5,194 bases of DNA from a bacterium (GTDB lineage: Bacteria > Oederibacteriota > PGYV01 > DSBP01), in assembly GCA_011049465.1 (NCBI GenBank), contig DSBP01000306.1, positions 1-5,194 on the forward strand. The letters run 5' to 3'. The translations under genes and the position numbers were made by a program. Shown here one piece after another: positions 1 through 4,921 of this stretch (positions are counted from its first letter, which is position 1; each line of letters opens with the position of its first letter). The notes beneath the pieces were generated by a model. It had not been told where the DNA came from. It made no database searches and saw only the letters and a program-made list of their open reading frames with translations.

Positions 1-570
1 GGCGTAGCGCTTGTCGGCCTGATTCCGGGAGGATGGGGGGAATACCAGCTGGCGCTTTATAACGGCGCGGGATACAAAAAGCTGGAGGACAATACCGAAA
101 AAATGGGAGTCGCGAGCCTTTTAGTGGTGCCGTTCCCGTCAATATCTGTGCGCGGCTCCTACCTGAGGACAAACACAAACGCTTTCGGCCAGCCCGCGAA
201 GGAGTATTCGGCTTCAGCGGTTGTTCTTAACTTCAATTCAGGCCCCATATCCTCTTTTGTCGAGTACAATGTGAGGACAATGGCAAAAGACGCGTCCGCG
301 GTAAAATCCGGCGTGACAGAGGGCATATCATCATTTCTGGGAGTTGAGATAATTGAGGGGCTGTCTGTGAACCTCAGATATGACATGCTTAACCCTGACA
401 CAATGGCTGCGCGTGACGAGAAGAATTACTACATGGGAAGCATAGGGTACAAGTTTGACAAGAATCTTGACATACAGATAGCTTACGAGCTTGAACAGTA
501 TAAGTTCCCGTCAGGAAACCCGAACGAGAATAAGAATACACTGCTGGTTCAGACCAAGTACGCGTGGTAA
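1..570 (+). CDS. Outer-membrane porin, C-terminal part (5' end outside window)
   Basis: The frame is open from base 1 and continues through the Met codon at 103, so 189 residues of a longer beta-barrel protein are visible and the start is missing. Short amphipathic stretches alternate with polar, Gly/Asn/Asp-rich turns, for example YQLALYNGAGY, SISVRGSYLR, LSVNLRYDML and DIQIAYELEQY. This is the pattern of antiparallel barrel strands. The last strand, LLVQTKYAW, ends in Trp with Tyr at -3 and hydrophobic or small residues at -5, -7 and -9, which is the usual C-terminal signal read by the outer-membrane (BAM) assembly machinery. The stop codon is 36 bases before the chosen pstS start with no terminator between them, so the two genes are probably co-transcribed. 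From that context I infer a porin for phosphate or other anions, functionally like the OprP/OprO type. The visible sequence does not prove selectivity or family, and a general porin is possible. Confidence 0.75.
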   Translation, partial: GVALVGLIPGGWGEYQLALYNGAGYKKLEDNTEKMGVASLLVVPFPSISVRGSYLRTNTNAFGQPAKEYSASAVVLNFNSGPISSFVEYNVRTMAKDASAVKSGVTEGISSFLGVEIIEGLSVNLRYDMLNPDTMAARDEKNYYMGSIGYKFDKNLDIQIAYELEQYKFPSGNPNENKNTLLVQTKYAW

Positions 571-594
571 GATATGTTTGACAGTAAAAAAAAC

Positions 595-601
595 AAGGAG
601 G
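595..601 (+). promoter_or_regulatory. Ribosome binding site that fixes the pstS start
   Basis: AAGGAGG is a full-strength Shine-Dalgarno sequence lying 5 bases before the ATG at 607. It selects that codon over the in-frame ATG at 574, which has no comparable site upstream and would add 11 mostly charged residues before the signal peptide. Confidence 0.85.
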
Positions 602-606
602 AAAAG

Positions 607-1455
607 ATGAGAGGCATAAACAAAGTTTTATTTTTAGCGGCGGCAGTATCGCTTATGTTCGCGGCAGCCGCGTCAGCGGCATGGAAGTGGCCGTGGCAGC
701 AGCAGAAGTCAAATGTCGTGTCAATACAGGGTTCTACGACAAACCTTCCGATAACGCAGAAGGCGGCGGAAGATTACATGAAGGTAAACAAAGATATTGA
801 GATTTCAGTGAGGGGCGGAGGTTCGGGCGTGGGCATAGCCGGTATCATTGACGGCGCCTGCGACATCGGCAACTCGTCAAGGGCGATTAAGTCAAAGGAA
901 ATAATGAACGCGAGGGCAAAAGGCGTTAATCCACACGAGACGGTTATTGCCCGTGACGGAATGGCGATTGTTGTTCACCCGTCAAATTCCCTTAAAAATA
1001 TCACGGTTGACCAGATTCAGGCCATTTATACGGGCCAGATTAAAAGGTGGAGCCAGCTTGGCGGCGCTGATGAGCCCATAGTGGTGGTTTCAAGGGACAC
1101 TTCTTCGGGAACATATGAGGTCTTCAACGAGCTTGTGCTTAAAGGCTCGAAACTCAGGACCGACTGCATAATGACCGTATCGAACAGGGAAGTTGCGGAG
1201 ACAGTGAAAAATACAAACGGCGCGATAGGCTATGTGGGGTTAGCGTTTCTTTCCGATGGCCTGAACACGGTCACGGTTGAGGGTATTACGGCGTCAAACG
1301 CCACAATAAACAACAAGACATACAAGCTTGCCAGGGAGTTGTATGTTTATACAAACGGCCCGCCTGCGGGAAATGCCAAGGCATTCATTGATTATATCCT
1401 CAGTGAAGCCGGACAGAAAATTGTTGCTGATGTAGGATATGTGCCTTTAAGGTAA
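607..1455 (+). CDS. pstS: Periplasmic phosphate-binding protein PstS
   Basis: This is the substrate-capture subunit of the high-affinity Pst phosphate ABC transporter (282 residues, normal for the compact PstS type). Residues 1-24 form a Sec signal peptide: positive start (MRGINK), Ala/Leu-rich core, and Ala-Ser-Ala at 22-24 with predicted cleavage before Ala25. There is no lipobox Cys, so the mature protein should be soluble in the periplasm. Phosphate-contacting motifs of the family are visible: the GSTT loop (42-45), GGGSG (70-74), DIGNSSR (86-92, with the ligand Asp86) and RDTSSGT (163-169, with Arg163, Ser167, Gly168 and Thr169). The Arg-x3-Ser-Gly-Thr spacing matches the classical phosphate site. 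The mature N-terminus is unusually Trp-rich (W26, W28, W30). The gene sits between a porin and a terminator, so it probably shares a promoter with the porin upstream of the window and is expressed partly independently of pstCAB. Confidence 0.95.
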   Translation: MRGINKVLFLAAAVSLMFAAAASAAWKWPWQQQKSNVVSIQGSTTNLPITQKAAEDYMKVNKDIEISVRGGGSGVGIAGIIDGACDIGNSSRAIKSKEIMNARAKGVNPHETVIARDGMAIVVHPSNSLKNITVDQIQAIYTGQIKRWSQLGGADEPIVVVSRDTSSGTYEVFNELVLKGSKLRTDCIMTVSNREVAETVKNTNGAIGYVGLAFLSDGLNTVTVEGITASNATINNKTYKLARELYVYTNGPPAGNAKAFIDYILSEAGQKIVADVGYVPLR

Positions 1456-1471
1456 GATAAGCTGAAAAGGG

Positions 1472-1503
1472 AAAAGGGCCGCCCGGAAAAGGCGGCCCTT
1501 TTT
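1472..1503 (+). terminator. Intrinsic terminator after pstS
   Basis: The arm 1472-1483 (AAAAGGGCCGCC) is perfectly complementary to 1491-1502 (GGCGGCCCTTTT). This gives a 12-bp stem with a GC-rich core, a 7-base loop (1484-1490) and a T run at 1499-1503. It begins 17 bases after the pstS stop. Expected effect: most transcripts from the porin-pstS side end here, with some read-through into pstC. Because A residues precede the stem, it could also act in the reverse direction, but I see no opposing gene. Confidence 0.92.
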
Positions 1504-1544
1504 CTTAACCGAAAATTAACAAACACAAAACATGAATTTAACCG
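1504..1544 (+). promoter_or_regulatory. Candidate Pho box: direct repeats in 11-bp phase
   Basis: Four 8-base units begin exactly 11 bases apart: CTTAACCG (1504-1511), ATTAACAA (1515-1522), CAAAACAT (1526-1533) and TTTAACCG (1537-1544). The first, second and fourth share a TTAACC/TTAACA core, and the third is degenerate. Known PhoB/PhoP/SphR-type operators are direct repeats with 11-bp spacing. The B. subtilis PhoP half-site (TTAACA-like) and the cyanobacterial SphR half-site (CTTAACCT-like) resemble these cores. The location just upstream of pstC and a -10-like element supports a phosphate-starvation operator. The motif and phase are seen directly; binding by a PhoB-family regulator is inferred. 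Confidence 0.7.
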
Positions 1545-1552
1545 CGCGGATT

Positions 1553-1558
1553 CATAAT
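1553..1558 (+). promoter_or_regulatory. Putative -10 element of the pstC promoter
   Basis: CATAAT matches the TATAAT consensus at five of six positions and begins 8 bases after the last candidate Pho-box unit. Activated pho promoters place the operator where the -35 box would be, so no separate -35 is expected. Transcription would start near 1565, leaving a leader of about 25 bases before pstC. Confidence 0.5.
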
Positions 1559-1589
1559 TATTGAGAGATAAAAACAGAAAGAGGAGAAT

Positions 1590-2468
1590 ATGGGAATAAA
1601 AGACAAGGGAATGAGAAAAAACTTCATAGAGAGAATGCTCGGGCCCATAGCTTCCATGTCGCTTGTGTTTCTTCTTGGAATCGCCCTCACTCTGATAATA
1701 ACAGGCATGCCCGCTTTCAGGGAGGTGGGCGTATTAAAGTTTATATTTGGAAATGAGTGGCGGCCCACCTTTGACCCGCCTTACTTCGGAATATGGCCGC
1801 TTATAGTAGCTTCGTTTATAGTGACCTTTGGAGCCATTCTTTTTGCCGTTCCGATTGGCGTGGCAAGCGCCATATATACCGCTGAGATAGCGAGCCCGGG
1901 AGTGAGGGAAACCATAAAGCCGGTTATGGAGCTTCTCGCGAGCATACCGTCGGTTGTCTTCGGTTTTTTTGGCATAGTTTTTATATCCCCGATTCTGCAA
2001 AAAGTGCTGGGGCTTCCAACAGGATTAAACGGATTAAACGCCGCGATAATACTGGGGCTTATGGCTGTTCCGACCGTCGCCAGCATAACAGAGGACGCGA
2101 TATCAGCCGTATCAAAGGATTTAAGGAACGCGTCATACGCGCTGGGAGCCAATAAATGGGAGACAATAGTTAAAACCGTAGTGCCCGCGGCTAAATCCGG
2201 AATATTCACCGCCGTAATACTGGGAGTGAGCCGTGCCATGGGAGAGACAATGACCGTCCTTATGGCCGCGGGCGGGGCAAGGGGAGTGCCTTCCTCAATA
2301 TTTGTGCCCATGCGGCCGATGACCGCCACAATAGCCGGCGAAATGGGAGAGGCTGTAATAGGCAGCACCCACTATCACGCGCTTTTTGCCATAGGGTTTG
2401 TCCTGTTTGCCATTAATGTTATTTTTAATCTCGCGGCCGAATATGTGAAAAAAGGCGGTAATAAATAG
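1590..2468 (+). CDS. pstC: Phosphate ABC transporter permease PstC
   Basis: This is one of the two inner-membrane channel subunits of the Pst system (292 residues). Six hydrophobic segments are visible at roughly 20-39, 70-92, 113-136, 151-166, 204-228 and 264-284. Between the first two lies the conserved periplasmic stretch with FGNEWRP and an aromatic-rich region. The cytoplasmic EAA-type loop that docks onto the ATPase lies at about 180-199 (NASYALGANKWETIVKTVVP, with the invariant Gly186). It is followed by SRAMGET (214-220), which carries the conserved Arg and Glu of this permease family. The ATG at 1590 is chosen because of the AGGAG just upstream (1582-1586). The next in-frame ATG (1611) has no properly spaced site. 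The gene begins the second transcription segment after the pstS terminator. A perfect 9-base tandem repeat encodes GLN-GLN at residues 145-150, in the segment between TM3 and TM4. Confidence 0.95.
   Translation: MGIKDKGMRKNFIERMLGPIASMSLVFLLGIALTLIITGMPAFREVGVLKFIFGNEWRPTFDPPYFGIWPLIVASFIVTFGAILFAVPIGVASAIYTAEIASPGVRETIKPVMELLASIPSVVFGFFGIVFISPILQKVLGLPTGLNGLNAAIILGLMAVPTVASITEDAISAVSKDLRNASYALGANKWETIVKTVVPAAKSGIFTAVILGVSRAMGETMTVLMAAGGARGVPSSIFVPMRPMTATIAGEMGEAVIGSTHYHALFAIGFVLFAINVIFNLAAEYVKKGGNK
2022..2039 (+). repeat. 9-bp perfect tandem repeat inside pstC
   Basis: GGATTAAAC occurs twice back to back and encodes Gly-Leu-Asn twice with identical codons. It is in frame and falls in a loop before a membrane segment, so it does not disrupt the gene. 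Confidence 0.9.
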
Positions 2469-2470
2469 CC

Positions 2471-3343
2471 ATGGAAATAACGGGAAACAAAAAAGGCAAA
2501 AGAGAGTTTCAGCAGTCGCTGGGGTTTGTAGCCCTGCAAATGTGCCTGCTTGCCGTTATAATATCGCTTGGCGTGCTTCTTGTATTCATATTTGTCAAGG
2601 GTATCGGTGTAATAAACCCGGATTTTTTTATAAAGTTTCCCGAGGATGGAATGTCAAGCGGCGGCATATTTCCGGCAATACTCGGCACGCTTCTTTTGTC
2701 GCTTGTTGCTGTGTTTTTCGCGGTGCCAATGGGAGTTTTAACCGCTGTGTGGCTTGTTGAGTACAGCACAAGCTATAAAATGGTAAGGATATTGAGGATA
2801 GGAATCAACTCGCTTGCGGGAGTCCCGTCAATAGTTTTTGGCCTGTTTGGGCTGGCGTTTTTTGTCAAGTTTATGGGTTTTGGACCGTCTTTGTTGTCGG
2901 GCGGGCTGTCGCTCGGTGTGCTTATTCTGCCCACGGTAATCAGGACATCAGAGGAGGCTCTTCTTACGGTGCCAGTGTCCTTTAAAGAGGCGTCTTTGGG
3001 GCTTGGGGCGACAAGATGGGAGACGGTTTACAGGATAATACTTCCCAATTCGATATCCGGCATCCTGACAGGAATAATTTTGAGCGTGGGCAGGGCAGCG
3101 GGAGAGACAGCGCCGATACTCATGACCGGAGCCACGTTTTTTACAATGCGGCTGCCGAACTCACTTTTCAGCGAGGTTATGGCGCTGCCTTATCATATTT
3201 ACGCGCTTATGACAGAAGGGACCCATCCAAACCAGCTTGCGATAGCGTACGGCACCGCTGTTGTCCTGATGATGCTGGTTCTTGTAATAAACAGCATAGC
3301 GATATACATAAGGATAATGGCAAGAAGGGCAAGGCAGTGGTAA
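2471..3343 (+). CDS. pstA: Phosphate ABC transporter permease PstA
   Basis: This is the second channel subunit and pairs with PstC in the inner membrane (290 residues). Hydrophobic segments lie at about 17-42, 65-92, 113-135, 144-157, 197-221 and 260-282. The EAA-type coupling loop is clear at 172-192: KEASLGLGATRWETVYRII followed by LP, with Gly179. GRAAGETAP at 207-215 carries the conserved Arg208 and Glu212, and GVPSIVFG (117-124) is the typical Pst permease motif shared with PstC. The start is 2 bases after the pstC stop. The only ribosome-site candidate is a weak AAGGCGG about 12 bases upstream (2452-2458), so translation is probably coupled to pstC. The C-terminus is basic (MARRARQW), consistent with a cytoplasmic tail under the positive-inside rule. 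Confidence 0.95.
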   Translation: MEITGNKKGKREFQQSLGFVALQMCLLAVIISLGVLLVFIFVKGIGVINPDFFIKFPEDGMSSGGIFPAILGTLLLSLVAVFFAVPMGVLTAVWLVEYSTSYKMVRILRIGINSLAGVPSIVFGLFGLAFFVKFMGFGPSLLSGGLSLGVLILPTVIRTSEEALLTVPVSFKEASLGLGATRWETVYRIILPNSISGILTGIILSVGRAAGETAPILMTGATFFTMRLPNSLFSEVMALPYHIYALMTEGTHPNQLAIAYGTAVVLMMLVLVINSIAIYIRIMARRARQW

Positions 3344-3348
3344 GAGGC

Positions 3349-3379
3349 AGACAAAAGATTAATGTTAAGGAGACAAAAG
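3349..3379 (+). repeat. Pair of 9-bp direct repeats in the pstA-pstB spacer
   Basis: AGACAAAAG occurs at 3349-3357 and again at 3371-3379, exactly 22 bases apart. Each copy follows a purine-rich SD-like sequence (AAGAGG at 3342-3347; AAGGAG at 3367-3372). The arrangement looks like an imperfect duplication of the pstB translation-initiation region. Function is unknown, and chance is possible in A/G-rich DNA. Confidence 0.6.
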
Positions 3380-3380
3380 C

Positions 3381-4145
3381 ATGAGTGAAGAGCCGAAAAT
3401 AACGGTAAGAAATTTCAACGCCTATTACAGCGGCAAGATGGCGCTCAAGGATGTCAATATTGACATTCCGGAGAATAAAATCATGGCGATGATAGGGCCG
3501 TCGGGCTGCGGCAAGTCCACGTTTTTGCGCTCGTTAAACAGGATGAACGACCTGATTGAGGGGTTTACCGTTACGGGGGGCATGATGATTGACGGCAAGA
3601 ATATTTATGACAAAGACGTGGATGTGACAAAACTGAGAAGAAACGTCGGCATGGTATTCCAGAAGCCGAATCCTTTTCCAAAGACAATATTTGAAAATAT
3701 TGCTTACGGCCTTAAAATCAACAAACTGTGCAAAAGCAGGGACGAACTCTCAGGAAAAGTAGAGGAGAGCCTTAAGGAGGCGGGCCTCTGGGAAGAGGTA
3801 AAAGACGAGCTTAATAAGAGCGCGTTTGCCTTGTCCGGAGGACAGCAGCAGAGGCTTTGTATTGCGCGGGCAATGGTTGTAAGGCCGGAGATTATACTCA
3901 TGGATGAGCCGACCGCCTCGCTCGACCCGATATCAACGGCCAAAATAGAGGAGTTGATTCAGGAACTGAAAAAGAGCTATACTATAGTGATAGTGACGCA
4001 TAATATGCAGCAGGCCGCGCGCGTCGCCGACAGGACAGCGTTTTTTATGCTCGGCGAGATGGTTGAATACAGCGACACTTCCGTTATGTTCACAAAGCCG
4101 GAAAAAAAGATAACAGAGGAATATATCACGGGAAGGTTTGGGTAA
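3381..4145 (+). CDS. pstB: Phosphate ABC transporter ATPase PstB
   Basis: This cytoplasmic ATPase powers phosphate import as a dimer on PstC/PstA (254 residues, standard length). All nucleotide-binding elements are present: Walker A GPSGCGKST (39-47), Q-loop Gln94 in the PstB-typical FQKPNPFPK stretch, ABC signature LSGGQQQR (151-158), Walker B IILMDEP (171-177, with Asp175 and Glu176), D-loop ASLD (179-182) and switch His207. The ending EEYITGRFG is characteristic of PstB and separates it from other ABC ATPases. The D-loop reads ASLD where SALD is usual, a mild variation with the Leu-Asp pair kept. AAGGAG at 3367-3372, 8 bases before the ATG, supports the start. It lies 37 bases after pstA in the same operon. 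Confidence 0.97.
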   Translation: MSEEPKITVRNFNAYYSGKMALKDVNIDIPENKIMAMIGPSGCGKSTFLRSLNRMNDLIEGFTVTGGMMIDGKNIYDKDVDVTKLRRNVGMVFQKPNPFPKTIFENIAYGLKINKLCKSRDELSGKVEESLKEAGLWEEVKDELNKSAFALSGGQQQRLCIARAMVVRPEIILMDEPTASLDPISTAKIEELIQELKKSYTIVIVTHNMQQAARVADRTAFFMLGEMVEYSDTSVMFTKPEKKITEEYITGRFG

Positions 4146-4181
4146 AACCAATTTATATTTGATAGTTTATAGTGAGGACAG

Positions 4182-4197
4182 GCAGTGATTAAACTGC
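4182..4197 (+). other. Small hairpin in the pstB-phoU spacer
   Basis: GCAGT (4182-4186) can pair with ACTGC (4193-4197) across a 6-base loop. No T run follows, so it is not an intrinsic terminator. The 94-base spacer (4146-4239) is otherwise A/T-rich, and I see no convincing promoter in it. The hairpin could protect the transcript or modulate phoU translation, but with only 5 base pairs it may have no role. Confidence 0.3.
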
Positions 4198-4256
4198 TGA
4201 ATGATAAATTTAAACCGAATCAAAGAGAGGTGTGTGGAAATGGAGCGGCATTTTGA
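4185..4256 (+). CDS. Possible 23-codon leader ORF overlapping the phoU start
   Basis: A GTG at 4185 is preceded by GAGG (4174-4177) with 7-base spacing. It opens a 23-codon frame (peptide beginning MIKLLNDKFK) that stops with TGA at 4254-4256, inside phoU and in a different frame. The stop lies 14 bases past the phoU ATG, so ribosomes ending there could re-initiate on or interfere with phoU. I do not recognise the peptide. A frame this short with a GTG start can occur by chance, and this is an inference only. Confidence 0.15.
   Translation: MIKLLNDKFKPNQREVCGNGAAF
4225..4230 (+). promoter_or_regulatory. Ribosome binding site that decides the phoU start
   Basis: GAGAGG lies 9 bases before the ATG at 4240 and 3 bases before an in-frame GTG at 4234. 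The upstream in-frame ATG at 4201 has no SD-like sequence. The ATG at 4240 is therefore preferred. Confidence 0.65.
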
Positions 4257-4920
4257 CGAGGAACTGAAGGCTTTAAAAAAGAACATATTGAATATGGCAT
4301 CCATGGTGGACGAGCTGACAGGCCGCGCCATAAAGGCGCTGAAGGAAAGGGACGAGGCGCTTGCGGAGGAGGTTGAAAAGGCGGACGAGGTCGTTGACCT
4401 GCTTGAGATAGAGATTGATAAGCAGTGCCTTGACCTTATGGCGCGCAGGCAGCCGCTTGCGATTGACCTGAGGTTTATCACCTCTGTCATGAAAATAAAC
4501 AATGACCTTGAGCGGATAGGAGACCTCGCCACGACGATAGCGCACAAGTCAAGAATTCTGCTTAAATACCCGCCGCTCAAACCGCTTATTGACATCCCTA
4601 GGATGGCGGATATGGTAAGGGAAATGATAAAGGAGAGTGTAAACGCTCTTGTGGAAAGGGATTCTGTGAAGGCGATGAAGATAATTGAAATGGATAATGA
4701 AGTTGATTCCCTTTATGTGCAGGTATTCAGGGAAATCCTGACCTATATGATGGAGAACAACGAAAATATCAAATCAGGGATAGAGCTTATCCTTATCGCG
4801 AAATACATTGAGCGTATGGCTGACCATGTTACAAATATAGCCGAGGATATTGTTTATATGATAGAGGGAAAGACGATTAAGCATGGTTTTGAGACCATAG
4901 ACCGGGCAGGAGGCGCGTAA
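4240..4920 (+). CDS. phoU: Phosphate transport system regulatory protein PhoU
   Basis: PhoU is a cytoplasmic all-helical adaptor that restrains Pst uptake and signals phosphate sufficiency to the PhoR-type sensor kinase. The protein is 226 residues from the ATG at 4240, normal for the family. It has the expected two tandem three-helix halves. Each carries the ExxxD metal-binding signature in related sequence: NNDLERIGDLA (87-97, Glu91/Asp95) and KYIERMADHVTNIAEDI (188-204, Glu191/Asp195). The N-terminal MERHFDEELKALK is a typical PhoU opening. The start at 4201 would add 13 residues unlike the family and lacks a ribosome site; GTG 4234 would add two residues and cannot be excluded. The gene follows pstB, as in most pst operons, after an unusually long 94-base spacer. 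Its 3' end contains the ribosome site for the next gene, which suggests co-expression with arsC. No phoR or phoB is present in the window. Confidence 0.95.
   Translation: MERHFDEELKALKKNILNMASMVDELTGRAIKALKERDEALAEEVEKADEVVDLLEIEIDKQCLDLMARRQPLAIDLRFITSVMKINNDLERIGDLATTIAHKSRILLKYPPLKPLIDIPRMADMVREMIKESVNALVERDSVKAMKIIEMDNEVDSLYVQVFREILTYMMENNENIKSGIELILIAKYIERMADHVTNIAEDIVYMIEGKTIKHGFETIDRAGGA
4908..4913 (+). promoter_or_regulatory. Ribosome binding site of arsC within the phoU 3' end
   Basis: AGGAGG, a perfect Shine-Dalgarno core, lies 8 bases before the ATG at 4922 and overlaps the last codons of phoU. It supports that start and a single phoU-arsC transcript. Confidence 0.85.
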
Positions 4921-4921
4921 A

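Noticed and set aside
574..606. Upstream ATG giving a longer PstS
   Set aside because: No ribosome site precedes 574, and it would place 11 mostly charged residues ahead of a clear signal peptide, whereas AAGGAGG is ideally placed for 607.
1781..2368. 195-codon open frame on the - strand opposite pstC
   Set aside because: It lies wholly within the strongly conserved pstC, is rich in Pro/Ser/Thr/Ala/Ile as expected for an antisense shadow, and matches no family I recognise.
3016..3384. 122-codon + strand frame overlapping the end of pstA and the spacer
   Set aside because: It is out of frame with pstA, has no ribosome site, and has a composition typical of a shifted coding sequence; pstA's EAA loop and last helix occupy the same bases.
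4152..4171. Possible promoter or second Pho box before phoU (two TTTATA copies)
   Set aside because: The copies are 14 bases apart, not in 11-bp phase, and no -35/-10 pair with proper spacing is visible.
4201..4239. Upstream ATG giving a longer PhoU
   Set aside because: No SD precedes it and the added 13 residues do not look like PhoU; the family-typical opening starts at the ATG at 4240, which has GAGAGG upstream.
4167..4595. Ser-rich 142-codon - strand frame opposite phoU
   Set aside because: The Ser/Phe/Ile-rich translation is the antisense of the acidic, Lys-rich helices of phoU; no independent start signal is evident.
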